A stretch of 64,000 nt of DNA from Buttiauxella ferragutiae (GCF_001654915.1 NZ_LXEQ01000058.1), one strand, 5' to 3'. Counted from the stretch's first letter, positions 16,553-26,704 are shown. Program-made: numbers and translations. The notes: generated from the sequence alone by a model not told the origin.

Positions 16553-18997
16553 TTACGCCTTTTCGACCTGGACGAGGTTACTGTGGGATGGGTTACCTTT
16601 CGCCAGTGGCGATGGTCGCTGAGTGGTTAGCACGTTGATACAGCCAGCGTGGTCCACTTTATTAGCATCCGGGTTATACCAGGCTCCTTCCCCCATCGCG
16701 ACGACACCTGGAATAATGCGCGGTGTCACTTTGGCGTTGATATTCACTTCGCCGCGACCGTTAAAAATGCGCACCATATCGCCGTTCTTAATCCCACGTT
16801 TCTGGGCATCAATCGGGTTAATCCACATTTCCTGGCGACAGGCAGCTTTCAATACTTCGACGTTGCCGTAAGTGGAGTGAGTGCGCGCTTTGTAGTGGAA
16901 CCCGGTCATCTGCAATGGCCATTTTTCGGCCAGTGGATCGCCAAAGTTTTCGAAGCCTGCACTGTAAACCGGCAGCGGATCGATAACGTCCCCTTCGTTG
17001 AGTTGCCACGTCGTAGCAATCTCGGCCAATTGCTCAGAGTAGATTTCAATTTTCCCTGACGGCGTGGTCAGTGGATTTGCCGCTGGATCTTCACGGAAGG
17101 CTTTATAGGCGACGTGGTGCCCTTCAGGATCACGTTGCTTGAAGATGCCTTGCTGGCGGAATTCATCAAAACTCGGCAGATCAGGGATAGCTTCCTGAGA
17201 CTGTTTGTACAAATGACGCATCCAACCTTCTTGTGTGCGTCCTTCAGTGAACTGCGACTCCACGCCCATGCGTTTTGCCAGCTCGGTGGTCATCTCATAA
17301 ATGGTTTTGCACTCAAAGCGAGGTTTAATGACCTGATCAGCAAAAATCACATACGACATGTTGCCGCATGACGCATCGAGACAAAAATCCATTTGCTCAG
17401 AAGCGGTACAGTCCGGCAGCAGAATATCGGCATATTTGGCTGATGAAGTCATGTGGTTATCAATCACCACAATCATCTCGCATTTTTTGTCATCCTGGAG
17501 GATGTCATGGGTACGGTTGATTTCTGAATGCTGGTTAATCAGACAGTTACTGGCGTAGTTCCAGACCATTTTGATTGGAACATCCAGTTTTTCTTTCCCA
17601 CGCACGCCATCTCGGGTCGCCGTCATTTCTGGACCACGCTCGATAGCATCAGTCCACAGGAACATCGAGATGCTGGTTTGTACCGGGTTTTCCAGCGTCG
17701 GCATACGAACAAACGGCAAGTCGTAAGATCCTTCGCGCGCGCCGCTGTTGCCACCGTTTATGCCAACGTTACCTGTCAGAATTGACAGCATGGCGATGGC
17801 ACGAGAAACCAGTTCACCGTTTGAGTGGCGCTGTGGTCCCCAGCCCTGGCTAATAAATGCCGGTTTGGCCGTCGCAATTTCACGTGCCAGTTGTGTGATG
17901 CGCTCGGCAGGAATACCGGTGATTTTGGAAGCCCATTGTGGAGTTTTCGCCACGCCGTCTGCCCCCGCACCGAGAATATAGGCCTTGTAATGGCCGTTCG
18001 CTGGAGCAGTTTTGGGGAGCGTTTTTTCGTCGTAACCAACGCAGTATTTATCGAGGAAAGGCTGATCAACCAAATTTTCAGTAATCATGACCCATGCCAG
18101 TGCGGAGATCAGTGCAGTATCAGTACCTGGACGAATAGGGATCCATTCATCTTCACGCCCTGCACCGGTATCGGTATAACGCGGATCGATGATAATCATG
18201 CGCGCATTGGATTTCTCACGCGCTTGTTCGAGGTAATAAGTCACCCCGCCGCCACTCATCCGCGTTTCGCCGGGGTTATTACCAAACAGAACCACTAACT
18301 TACTGTTTTCAATGTCTGAAGGACTATTACCATCAGCCCAGCCACCGTAGGTGTAGTTCAGGCCAGCGGCAATTTGCGCGGTTGAATAGTCGCCATAATG
18401 GTTCAGATAACCGCCGCAGCAGTTCATCAAACGGGCGATTAAGGTTGATCCTGGTGGCCAGGAGCGAGTCAGTGTGCCGCCCAGCGTACCGGTACCATAA
18501 TTCAAATAAATAGCTTCATTGCCGTACTCTTTGATGATGCCTTTCATGCTGTTGGCGATGGTGTCAAAAGCTTCGTTCCAGCTAATTTGCTCGAATTTCC
18601 CTTCACCACGCGCACCGACACGTTTCATCGGGTACTTCAGTCGGTCAGCATTGTAAACGCGGCGACGCATTGAACGACCACGCAAACAAGCACGAACCTG
18701 ATGTAGGCCGTCATAATTATCATCGCCGGTATTATCAGTCTCAACGTATTTGATTTCGCCATCCACCACATGCATACGTAGTGGGCAACGACTACCGCAG
18801 TTAACCGTACAAGCGCTCCAAATGATTTTTTCTGCCGCCGTTACGGTGTTATCGGGGGTTTGCGCGAAAGCCATTCGGGCAAAGGGTAAGGAAAAGGCAC
18901 TACTTGCAGCAGCTAAGCCACCGATTGCGGTAGTTTTGACCAGCTTACGACGGCTGACCTCTGCCGCGAGGATCGCGTTAGGGGTTTTCTCAGTCAT
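16553..18997 (-). CDS. dmsA: Dimethyl sulfoxide reductase, molybdopterin catalytic subunit DmsA
   Basis: The 814-residue subunit reduces dimethyl sulfoxide and related S- and N-oxides as a terminal electron acceptor in anaerobic respiration. A Tat signal peptide is clear (SRRKLVK at residues 15-21, then a hydrophobic stretch ending AFA). The N-terminal cysteine group CTVNCGSRCP and a later Cys bind the FS0 cluster. The loop GTLGGTLTRSWPPGS carries the region of the molybdenum-ligand serine. It matches E. coli DmsA (814 residues including signal) rather than the YnfE/F paralogues, and is followed by both dmsB and dmsC. Confidence 0.97.
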   Translation of the reverse strand: MTEKTPNAILAAEVSRRKLVKTTAIGGLAAASSAFSLPFARMAFAQTPDNTVTAAEKIIWSACTVNCGSRCPLRMHVVDGEIKYVETDNTGDDNYDGLHQVRACLRGRSMRRRVYNADRLKYPMKRVGARGEGKFEQISWNEAFDTIANSMKGIIKEYGNEAIYLNYGTGTLGGTLTRSWPPGSTLIARLMNCCGGYLNHYGDYSTAQIAAGLNYTYGGWADGNSPSDIENSKLVVLFGNNPGETRMSGGGVTYYLEQAREKSNARMIIIDPRYTDTGAGREDEWIPIRPGTDTALISALAWVMITENLVDQPFLDKYCVGYDEKTLPKTAPANGHYKAYILGAGADGVAKTPQWASKITGIPAERITQLAREIATAKPAFISQGWGPQRHSNGELVSRAIAMLSILTGNVGINGGNSGAREGSYDLPFVRMPTLENPVQTSISMFLWTDAIERGPEMTATRDGVRGKEKLDVPIKMVWNYASNCLINQHSEINRTHDILQDDKKCEMIVVIDNHMTSSAKYADILLPDCTASEQMDFCLDASCGNMSYVIFADQVIKPRFECKTIYEMTTELAKRMGVESQFTEGRTQEGWMRHLYKQSQEAIPDLPSFDEFRQQGIFKQRDPEGHHVAYKAFREDPAANPLTTPSGKIEIYSEQLAEIATTWQLNEGDVIDPLPVYSAGFENFGDPLAEKWPLQMTGFHYKARTHSTYGNVEVLKAACRQEMWINPIDAQKRGIKNGDMVRIFNGRGEVNINAKVTPRIIPGVVAMGEGAWYNPDANKVDHAGCINVLTTQRPSPLAKGNPSHSNLVQVEKA

Positions 18998-19221
18998 AAT
19001 GACCTACTTATTTTGCTCACAGTTAAAAAAAACTGGCAGCGGTAAAGCAGACATTGAACGGCCTGCTGCTCCATTGCACAGCCAAAAAGAGAAAGGAGTG
19101 TCGAGAAAATTAGAGTTATGCAGATTGGTTTTGCCGCGTCACATCATGTAAACCATGGCAACCAAATGATAAATGACTTTAATGAATATTTATAAATATC
19201 ATCACTCGCTTTCTTCGGGCA

Positions 19222-19262
19222 ATAATACTTATTAATAGGTATTTGTTATTGTTTGGAGTCAA
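19222..19262 (-). promoter_or_regulatory. Probable FNR-dependent promoter of dmsABC
   Basis: On the minus strand TTGACTCCAAACAA (19262-19249) resembles the FNR site TTGATNNNNATCAA and shares the AACAA half found in the E. coli dmsA site. TATTAT (19227-19222) forms a good -10 box. The FNR centre would be 41 bases upstream of a start near 19214. The rest of the 356-base serS-dmsA gap shows only the serS terminator and an untranslated leader of about 215 bases. Confidence 0.5.
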
Positions 19263-19302
19263 TAAAGGCGGATTATCCGCATATTTTCGGATTTTTTAAG
19301 AC

Positions 19303-19327
19303 ATAAAAAAAGCGCCCTAAGGCGCTT
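19303..19327 (-). terminator. Intrinsic terminator of serS
   Basis: A 7-base-pair stem (AAGCGCC / GGCGCTT, loop of 4) is followed on the minus strand by a run of seven T. It lies about 25 bases after the serS stop. Confidence 0.82.
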
Positions 19328-19353
19328 ATTAAGAATGTTTTGACATCAATACA

Positions 19354-20646
19354 TTAGCCGATGTACTCAAGCCCTTTCATGTACGGACGCAACACTTCAG
19401 GCACTTCAATACGGCCATCTGCCTGTTGGTAGTTTTCCAGTACAGCAACCAGAGTACGACCCACAGCCAAACCAGAACCGTTCAGTGTATGCACCAGACG
19501 GGTTTTCTTATCTGCTTTGCTGCGGCAACGAGCCTGCATGCGACGCGCCTGGAAATCCCCACAGTTGGAGCAAGAAGAGATTTCACGATAGGTGTCCTGC
19601 GCGGGCAGCCACACTTCCAGGTCGTAGGTTTTCATCGCGCCAAAGCCTATATCACCAGAGCAAAGCAGCACTTTACGGTACGGCAGATTCAACAGTTGCA
19701 GCACTTTCTCTGCATGACCAGTCAACTCTTCCAACGCATCCATGGAATCTTCTGGGCGCACGATCTGAACCATTTCGACTTTGTCGAACTGGTGCATACG
19801 AATCAAACCACGCGTATCACGGCCATAAGAACCGGCTTCAGAACGGAAGCATGGGGTATGAGCAGTCATTTTCAGTGGCAAAGATTCGTCATCGAGAATT
19901 TCGTCACGCACCAGGTTAGTCAACGGCACTTCCGCCGTTGGAATCAACGCGTAGTTGCTGGCACCTGCTTCTTCTTCCAGTGGACGAGTATGGAACAGAT
20001 CGCCTGCAAATTTAGGCAGTTGGCCAGTACCGTACAGCGTGTCATGGTTCACCAGATACGGAACATAGTTTTCAATGTAACCATGTTGTTCGGTGTGCAA
20101 ATCGAGCATGAACTGGCTCAGCGCACGATGCATACGAGCAATCTGCCCTTGCATCACAACGAAGCGAGAACCGGTCAGTTTAACCGCAGAGGCAAAATCC
20201 AGGCCTTTAGCCATTTCACCCAGCGTAACGTGGTCACGCACTTCAAAATCAAATTTACGTGGCTCACCCCAGCGGCTGATTTCAACGTTTTCGCTGTCGT
20301 CTTTACCCATCGGCACACAATCGTCCGGGATGTTAGGCAGCGTCAACGCGATATCGCGGATTTCTGCCAGTAAGACATCAAGCTCATTTTTCGCTGCATC
20401 CAGCTCTTCACCCAACTGGTTGACTTGCAAACGCAACGGCTCAATATCTTCCCCGCGCGCTTTCGCCTGGCCAATGGATTTCGATCGCGAGTTACGTTCA
20501 GCCTGCAGATTTTCAGTGTTGACCTGCAATACTTTACGACGCTCTTCTAAAGAGCGCAGCGTTTCTACATCCAGCTTAAAGCCTCGGCGTGCCAGTTTTT
20601 CAGCGACTGCGTCTGGCTCTGTACGCAGCAGATTGGGATCGAGCAT
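19354..20646 (-). CDS. serS: Seryl-tRNA synthetase
   Basis: The 430-residue class II synthetase charges serine onto tRNA-Ser and onto selenocysteine tRNA. The N-terminal long coiled-coil arm (about residues 25-105, rich in E/R/Q/L) grips the long variable arm of tRNA-Ser. The catalytic core contains motif 2 (PCFRSEAGSYGRDTRGLIRMHQFDKVEM) and motif 3 near GRTLVAVLENYQ. Length equals that of E. coli SerS. The gene lies 91 bases after rarA with its own terminator downstream. Confidence 0.99.
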   Translation of the reverse strand: MLDPNLLRTEPDAVAEKLARRGFKLDVETLRSLEERRKVLQVNTENLQAERNSRSKSIGQAKARGEDIEPLRLQVNQLGEELDAAKNELDVLLAEIRDIALTLPNIPDDCVPMGKDDSENVEISRWGEPRKFDFEVRDHVTLGEMAKGLDFASAVKLTGSRFVVMQGQIARMHRALSQFMLDLHTEQHGYIENYVPYLVNHDTLYGTGQLPKFAGDLFHTRPLEEEAGASNYALIPTAEVPLTNLVRDEILDDESLPLKMTAHTPCFRSEAGSYGRDTRGLIRMHQFDKVEMVQIVRPEDSMDALEELTGHAEKVLQLLNLPYRKVLLCSGDIGFGAMKTYDLEVWLPAQDTYREISSCSNCGDFQARRMQARCRSKADKKTRLVHTLNGSGLAVGRTLVAVLENYQQADGRIEVPEVLRPYMKGLEYIG

Positions 20647-20737
20647 GCTTATCCTGTGCTTATCGAATTAATGGAGGGGTGCGGTTACAGCCTGCAACCG
20701 CATTGATATTCTTGCTAACCTTACCGCAACGCCTGCA

Positions 20738-22081
20738 TTAGCGGTAGCGTTTTGTCGGGCTATTTTGATCCTGTTCAGCAAGCCAGGCGAGCTTTTCACC
20801 AATCTTGCCCTCAAGACCTCTGTTTGTCGGCTGATAATAGCGTGTTTGTGCCATTTCCTGCGGGAAGTAGACCTCACCAGATGCGTAGGCATTGGGTTCG
20901 TCATGAGCATATCGATACTCCTGACCATATCCCATTTCTTTCATCAGTTTAGTTGGCGCATTACGAAGATGAACCGGAACGTCGTAATCCGGGCGTTCAC
21001 GTGCATCGGCCATTGCCGCTTTGAATGCCGTGTAGACCGCATTACTTTTTGGGGCACATGCAAGATAAACGATAGCCTGTGCAATCGCGCGCTCGCCTTC
21101 TGCTGGGCCTACGCGGGTAAAACAATCCCACGCAGAAATAGCGACCTGCATGCCACGCGGATCGGCATTACCGACATCTTCGGAGGCAATAGCCAGCAAA
21201 CGGCGAGCAACATACAGCGGATCGCCGCCCGCGGTAATAATGCGTGCATACCAATACAGTGCAGCGTCAGGTGATGAACCGCGCACTGACTTATGCAATG
21301 CAGAAATTAAATCGTAGAAACGGTCACCTTTGTTATCAAAGCGCGCGCTGCGTTCCCCTGCAATTTCTGTCAAAAGCGCAATTTGTAGAACACGGTTGCC
21401 ACTCGCATCGGTTTCAGCCATATCCGCCATCATTTCGAGCGTATTCAACGCGCGACGGGCATCACCGTTTACCAGTTCTGCAATTGCAAGACGAGTCTCA
21501 TCCGGCAGAACAATATTTTGCCCGCCATACCCGCGTGCAGCATCGTTCATCGCCTGGTCGAGTACTTTTTCAATATCTTCCGTGGTGAGCGATTTGAGCA
21601 AATAAACGCGCGCACGTGACAATAGCGCTGAATTCAGCTCGAACGAGGGGTTTTCAGTGGTGGCACCAATAAACGTGATGGTGCCATCTTCAATGTGCGG
21701 CAAAAAAGCGTCTTGTTGGCTTTTGTTGAAGCGATGGACTTCATCGACAAACAGGATAGTGCGGCGCCCCGCGTTGCGGTTCTGTCGCGCGCGCTCTATG
21801 GCTTCGCGGATTTCTTTCACCCCGGAAGTCACAGCTGAAATACGTTCAACATCTGCGTCAGCATAGTGAGCAATCACTTCTGCAAGCGTGGTTTTACCCG
21901 TACCCGGTGGTCCCCATAAAATCATCGAATGGAGATGTCCCGCTTCGATAGCTTTTGGAAGCGGTTTGCCAGCGGCGAGCAGATGTTGTTGACCGATGTA
22001 TTGTGCGAGGTTCTCCGGCCGCATACGCGCGGCCAGAGGCTGGAAGGTATTCTCAGAAAAATCGAGCGACAGGTTGCTCAC
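20738..22081 (-). CDS. rarA: Replication-associated recombination ATPase RarA (MgsA)
   Basis: The 447-residue AAA+ protein belongs to the clamp-loader-like MgsA/WRNIP1 family and acts at stalled replication forks. Walker A is GPPGTGKT (about residues 57-64), and the Walker B region reads LFVDEVHRFNKSQQDAF. Sensor and C-terminal tetramerisation regions match the E. coli protein, which also has 447 residues. The start is GTG at 22079-22081 with AGAGG upstream; the nearby ATG is out of frame. It follows lolA by 8 bases, so the two are cotranscribed, the usual enteric ftsK-lolA-rarA arrangement. Confidence 0.96.
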   Translation of the reverse strand: MSNLSLDFSENTFQPLAARMRPENLAQYIGQQHLLAAGKPLPKAIEAGHLHSMILWGPPGTGKTTLAEVIAHYADADVERISAVTSGVKEIREAIERARQNRNAGRRTILFVDEVHRFNKSQQDAFLPHIEDGTITFIGATTENPSFELNSALLSRARVYLLKSLTTEDIEKVLDQAMNDAARGYGGQNIVLPDETRLAIAELVNGDARRALNTLEMMADMAETDASGNRVLQIALLTEIAGERSARFDNKGDRFYDLISALHKSVRGSSPDAALYWYARIITAGGDPLYVARRLLAIASEDVGNADPRGMQVAISAWDCFTRVGPAEGERAIAQAIVYLACAPKSNAVYTAFKAAMADARERPDYDVPVHLRNAPTKLMKEMGYGQEYRYAHDEPNAYASGEVYFPQEMAQTRYYQPTNRGLEGKIGEKLAWLAEQDQNSPTKRYR

Positions 22082-22089
22082 TCATACCT

Positions 22090-22701
22090 CTACTTACGTT
22101 GATCGTCCACCGTCACGCCTTTAGGCGGGGTAAACGTAAACTTGCTCATATCCACTGCACCATTTTGCTGAGTTTTCAGCGCATAGCTGCTGCGTTGATC
22201 ATCTTGCTCAATGGCACTGAACTGGTGGATAGTCCCGTCGCGCCCAACATTTATGGTGAACTGCTTGAGATTGCCGGCGCTGGTTTTTGGCGTCAGCATG
22301 AAATCATCACCACTTTGCTTGATGTTGTACTGCTGCCAGTCGCTGCTTTGGTTACGTGCAATCAACATAAACGGCGTATTACCGGTCGCATCTTTCAACC
22401 AGGTCGCACTGACTTGCTCAACAAACGGGTTATAGAACCACAGTGTTTTACCATCTGAAACCAGAATGCTTTCATCGGGCTGAGTCATATGCCAGTTGAA
22501 CAGATTAGGACGCTTAACCCACAAATCACCCTGACCTTCCTGGACTGCTGCACCACTGCCGTCGGTCACTTTTTGGGTGAAGCTGGCGTGGAAACTGCTG
22601 ACTTTGTCCAGACGCATTTTCAGGTCACCTGCGGCATCAGCCCAGACAGATGTAGCTGTTAGAGCAGTCAACAAAGCACAAGTAATAGCGATTTTTTTCA
22701 T
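22090..22701 (-). CDS. lolA: Outer-membrane lipoprotein carrier protein LolA
   Basis: The 203-residue periplasmic chaperone takes lipoproteins released by LolCDE at the inner membrane and hands them to LolB at the outer membrane. A Sec signal peptide ends after Ala21 (SVWA, then DAAGDL). The mature part has the beta-sheet hydrophobic-cavity fold, with Arg and aromatic residues in WVKRPNLFNW as in the family. Length equals that of E. coli LolA. It lies between ftsK and rarA on the same strand. Confidence 0.97.
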   Translation of the reverse strand: MKKIAITCALLTALTATSVWADAAGDLKMRLDKVSSFHASFTQKVTDGSGAAVQEGQGDLWVKRPNLFNWHMTQPDESILVSDGKTLWFYNPFVEQVSATWLKDATGNTPFMLIARNQSSDWQQYNIKQSGDDFMLTPKTSAGNLKQFTINVGRDGTIHQFSAIEQDDQRSSYALKTQQNGAVDMSKFTFTPPKGVTVDDQRK

Positions 22702-22864
22702 TATGATCCCTTAAAATTCATGCACCACAAAGCGACTGCACTGTGGCATTTCTGCTGCCCACTCTAGTTGAGAGATATTCAGGTGCAACAGAAGAAAAAA
22801 CTGATTTTCCGGTAATTTACCCTTCTTTGCACAAGCGCCGCAACAACGACACTTGTGCTCAGGG

Positions 22865-25800
22865 TTACTCAAATGGCGGTGGAGCAAGTACTTCGCGGTT
22901 ACCGTTATGACCTTGCGGGCTCACGATTCCCTGAGCTTCCATCTGCTCAACGATTCGAGCGGCACGGTTATAACCGATACGGAACTGACGCTGAACACCA
23001 GAAATAGACGCTTTACGTTTTTCGACCACAAAAGCAACAGCCTGGTCAAACAACGGATCGAGCTCTTCATCACCGTCAAGACCGCCACCCGCGCCACCTT
23101 CACTTTCGTTATCTGAAGTAATACCGGTGATATATTGTGGGCGACCACGTGCTTTCCAGTCCTGAACGACTGCATGCACTTCCTGATCTCGGACAAACGC
23201 GCCATGCACACGCACTGGCAATGTAGAGTTTGGCCCGGAATAAAGCATATCCCCCATTCCCAGCAGTGACTCAGCACCGGCCTGGTCAAGAATGGTACGG
23301 GAGTCAATTTTGCTCGACACCGTAAACGCCACACGCGTCGGGATGTTGGCTTTAATCAGGCCGGTAATCACATCAACCGACGGGCGCTGGGTCGCCAGCA
23401 CAAGGTGAATACCCGCAGCACGAGCTTTCTGAGCCAGACGAGCAATCAACTCTTCGACTTTCTTGCCTACCGTCATCATCAGGTCAGCAAATTCATCCAC
23501 CAGAACGACGATATACGGCAGTTTTTCAAGCATTGGATGGGCAACTTCCATGCTGTCGCCCGGCTTCCAGAATGGGTCTGGAATTGGACGGCCCATGCGC
23601 TCGGCTTCCAGCACGCGTTCGTTGTAACCTGCCAGATTTCGCACGCCCAACGCTGACATCAGTTTGTAGCGGCGTTCCATTTCATTAACGCTCCAACGCA
23701 ATGCATTAGCGGCGTCTTTCATATCTGTAACGACTTCAGTCAACAGATGTGGAATACCTTCATAAACTGAGAGCTCAAGCATTTTCGGGTCGATCATGAT
23801 AAAGCGGACTTCTTCAGGCGTCGCTTTATACAACATGCTGAGGATCATGGCGTTTACGCCAACAGATTTACCGGAACCCGTGGTACCGGCAACCAGCAAG
23901 TGTGGCATCTTCGCCAGATCGGCAATCACTGGCTCACCACCGATATCTTTACCCAGCACCACGGTTAACGGTGAAGCACTTTCACGGAACTTGGCGCAAT
24001 CCAGCACTTCGCGCAGGTAAACGGTCTGGCGTTTCTTGTTCGGTAACTCCAGACCAACATAAGGTTTACCCGGAATAACCTCAACTACACGCACCGCGAC
24101 GGTTGACAGTGAACGCGCCAGATCTCGAGACAAATTGGAAATACGGGCGGCTTTTACACCAGGTGCTAAATCAAGCTCAAAGCGTGTGATGACGGGACCT
24201 GGAGAGTAATCCACAACATCGGCTTTAATCCGGTAATCCGCAAGACGAGCTTCAACCAGACGCGCCATTTGCTCGAGTGCAAAGGTATCCACTGGTTCAA
24301 CTTCTGCTGGCGGAGATGTCAACAAGTCCAGGGATGGTAAAGGTGTGGTAGGACGCTGCAACGGACGATCATCACCATTTCTCATTAAGAAAGGATGGAT
24401 CAAGCTTTCATGTACCGATGGTGCGGCAACCGGTGCGGGTTGTTGCTGTTGTTGCTGTGGCGCACTTTGCGGTTGCACAGCCTGCCAGCTTTGCTGAGGC
24501 TGAGCACGAACAGGTTCTTCAACCGGGCTCGGCGTAAACAATGGCTCGCTTGGCCCATCGTTGACTAACGTTTTCATTGGTGAGAAATCAAAATCATCCA
24601 GTGAGAACGGCACATTATTCGGCTCTTGCTGCTGGGATTGCTGCTGTGTAGCTGAATAGCGTTGCTGCTGTTGCGCCGCAAACTGACGTGCTAACTCAGC
24701 CTGCTCGGCTTCATCCTCATCTTGCTGCAAAGAGTCGTCTTCATGCTCTTCACCGTAACGCTGGTGTTGTTGAGCGGCGAACTGGCGAGCAAGTTCATGC
24801 TGCTGAAGTTCTTCGGCTTCGTCAGCATAGTCATCTTCGATGTCCATGCCATTCTGACGACGAGCTTCCTCTTCAGCCATTCGCTGTGAAGGCAACTTAA
24901 TTCCGTATGACGCAAGCTCACGGCGAGTAGGAACACGCACACGATTTGGCCGAGGTAATTGCGGGCCAATACCTTCTTTGGTTTGTGGACGAGGCGCGTC
25001 ACTGGCGATGCTAAATACCGGGCTGAAGGCCGCAGCGACGCCGACCACTTTTGCCACATCCTTTACATCCTGTGGAACAGAGGCACCAGGGGTTGGCACC
25101 GCGGGTGACGTATCGAAGCCACCTTGCGGAATTGTCGGAGTACTGCTTTGAGGCATTTGAACAGGCGTTGTCTGCGCAAACGCAGGGTTTTGATCATAAC
25201 CATATGGGTCAGGCTTAGGTTCATTAACTGGCTGATACCAGGCAGCCAGTTGCTCACGCTCACGCGCGCGTCGCTCTTCGATTTCTTCAAAATGGTAAAG
25301 CGGCGGGCGGGCTGCCGGTTTTATTTCTTCAACAGGCTCTGGCTGGGTGACAGGCTCTACCGGAGATGGTTCAAAATAAGCAGGTTCCGCATGCGGAGGT
25401 TCAACAGCAGGTGGCTCACTAACAGGTTCTGCCCAATGACTGGCTTCCTGTTGCGGAACGTACTGGTCCGCAGCGTACGGCGAAGTGTAATTCTCTGGTG
25501 CAGGCGCAATCACCGGTTCTGGTGTCACTGTGGTTGGAGCAGGCTCCCAGGCTATTGCAGGCGAAAACTCAACTTCTGGAGCTGGGGCCGTAACCGGTGG
25601 CACGGTTGCCGTTGGCATAACTGGAGCCGCATATGCCGTATTAGCCATCGCCGCGGCGGCTGTAGCAGCCACAGGCGCAACAATTGACTGGCCGTGTAGA
25701 AGCGGATCGTACTCTTCGCTTTCCGGCAGTGTGGCTTTGTTACCAGAAAACAGGACGTCATCTTCCGGAAGCGTCGCTTTGTTATTTGAGAACAAAACGT

Positions 25801-26638
25801 CATCGTCAGCGTCGTCCATACGCTTACCAGAAAACAGCGCAGAATCTGTTTTACGTGCGTTTGGATTGGCAAATTTTTCAGAGATACGCTGTTTACGGGC
25901 TAATGCGCCACGCAAAATACGCGCACGACGAGACTCACGCTTTTCAACATCTGGCGCATGCTCTTCGTCGTGTTTTTCATCTTCATAGTCGTAGTCATCA
26001 TCCTGCCAGGTGTTATCCCGACGAGTACGATTACTGGCAAAAGTGAGCACGCTCAGGGTCGCGCTACCAATTTTTTCAGCAATGCTGACCCAGGACCAAC
26101 CGGTAAACAGCGTTAACCCTGCCGCCCATACACACAACAACGCAATAGTGCCGCCGCTGCTGTTGAGAAGGGGCATCATTGCAGTGCTGAGCAAACTGCC
26201 GATAACCCCGCCCGAGGCGAAATACCAGATGTCATCGGCGTTAATTGCCGCAAGGCCGCAAGCGGTGAGCACCATCGCCAGTACACCAATCAGGCGCATA
26301 GAAACGGCGAAATAATCGATGAACTCTTCGCTATCTCTGTTGCGGAAAGTGAACCAACACGCACCGATAATGATGACCGGAATGGTGTAGGCCATTACGC
26401 CAAAGATGAACAGCAAAGTGTCAGCCATCCACGCCCCCGGCATTCCACCTAAATTATGAATAGGTTCGTGCCATGCGGTTTGTGACCAACTAGGATCGGA
26501 AGGATTGAAACTAAGCAACGCCGCCATCAAATAGACGGCAAAAATGGCAACAAGGAGCAGTAACGCCTCTAATGCCCGACGCCCGCTGCTGAGTTTCCTC
26601 AATGTAACTTCTTTTTCTTCGGTGTATTCCTGGCTCAA
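22865..26638 (-). CDS. ftsK: DNA translocase FtsK
   Basis: The 1257-residue protein couples cell division to chromosome segregation. Four N-terminal membrane helices (about residues 20-180) localise it to the septum. A long Pro/Gln-rich linker (about 200-760) is shorter than in E. coli (1329 total). The C-terminal RecA-like motor has Walker A AGTTGSGKS and Walker B YIVVLVDEFADLM. The gamma winged-helix domain (ISGVQRQFRIGYNRAARIVEQME) reads KOPS sequences and activates XerCD. The linker holds a 42-base tandem repeat at 25721-25804 encoding two DDVLFS(G/N)NKATLPE units, and two copies of ELARQFAAQQ(H/Q)QRY. Confidence 0.98.
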   Translation of the reverse strand: MSQEYTEEKEVTLRKLSSGRRALEALLLLVAIFAVYLMAALLSFNPSDPSWSQTAWHEPIHNLGGMPGAWMADTLLFIFGVMAYTIPVIIIGACWFTFRNRDSEEFIDYFAVSMRLIGVLAMVLTACGLAAINADDIWYFASGGVIGSLLSTAMMPLLNSSGGTIALLCVWAAGLTLFTGWSWVSIAEKIGSATLSVLTFASNRTRRDNTWQDDDYDYEDEKHDEEHAPDVEKRESRRARILRGALARKQRISEKFANPNARKTDSALFSGKRMDDADDDVLFSNNKATLPEDDVLFSGNKATLPESEEYDPLLHGQSIVAPVAATAAAAMANTAYAAPVMPTATVPPVTAPAPEVEFSPAIAWEPAPTTVTPEPVIAPAPENYTSPYAADQYVPQQEASHWAEPVSEPPAVEPPHAEPAYFEPSPVEPVTQPEPVEEIKPAARPPLYHFEEIEERRAREREQLAAWYQPVNEPKPDPYGYDQNPAFAQTTPVQMPQSSTPTIPQGGFDTSPAVPTPGASVPQDVKDVAKVVGVAAAFSPVFSIASDAPRPQTKEGIGPQLPRPNRVRVPTRRELASYGIKLPSQRMAEEEARRQNGMDIEDDYADEAEELQQHELARQFAAQQHQRYGEEHEDDSLQQDEDEAEQAELARQFAAQQQQRYSATQQQSQQQEPNNVPFSLDDFDFSPMKTLVNDGPSEPLFTPSPVEEPVRAQPQQSWQAVQPQSAPQQQQQQPAPVAAPSVHESLIHPFLMRNGDDRPLQRPTTPLPSLDLLTSPPAEVEPVDTFALEQMARLVEARLADYRIKADVVDYSPGPVITRFELDLAPGVKAARISNLSRDLARSLSTVAVRVVEVIPGKPYVGLELPNKKRQTVYLREVLDCAKFRESASPLTVVLGKDIGGEPVIADLAKMPHLLVAGTTGSGKSVGVNAMILSMLYKATPEEVRFIMIDPKMLELSVYEGIPHLLTEVVTDMKDAANALRWSVNEMERRYKLMSALGVRNLAGYNERVLEAERMGRPIPDPFWKPGDSMEVAHPMLEKLPYIVVLVDEFADLMMTVGKKVEELIARLAQKARAAGIHLVLATQRPSVDVITGLIKANIPTRVAFTVSSKIDSRTILDQAGAESLLGMGDMLYSGPNSTLPVRVHGAFVRDQEVHAVVQDWKARGRPQYITGITSDNESEGGAGGGLDGDEELDPLFDQAVAFVVEKRKASISGVQRQFRIGYNRAARIVEQMEAQGIVSPQGHNGNREVLAPPPFE
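25721..25804 (-). repeat. 42-bp tandem repeat in the ftsK linker
   Basis: Two adjacent 42-base units (25721-25762 and 25763-25804) agree at 33 of 42 positions and keep the reading frame. They encode DDVLFSGNKATLPE and DDVLFSNNKATLPE. A third related LFSGK segment precedes them in the protein. Such in-frame duplication is expected in the unstructured, length-variable linker. Confidence 0.8.
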
Positions 26639-26672
26639 GTAAGACTCTCCAGGTCCTTAATAAATATGGAGA

Positions 26673-26704
26673 GCAACAGTGCCGGGCATTCCCGGCACTG
26701 TTGC
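26673..26704 (-). terminator. Strong hairpin between lrp and ftsK
   Basis: A perfect 14-base-pair stem (GCAACAGTGCCGGG / CCCGGCACTGTTGC) around a 4-base loop follows the lrp stop by about 55 bases. The downstream strand has only scattered T residues, so termination may be partial. ftsK starts 35 bases beyond. Confidence 0.55.
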
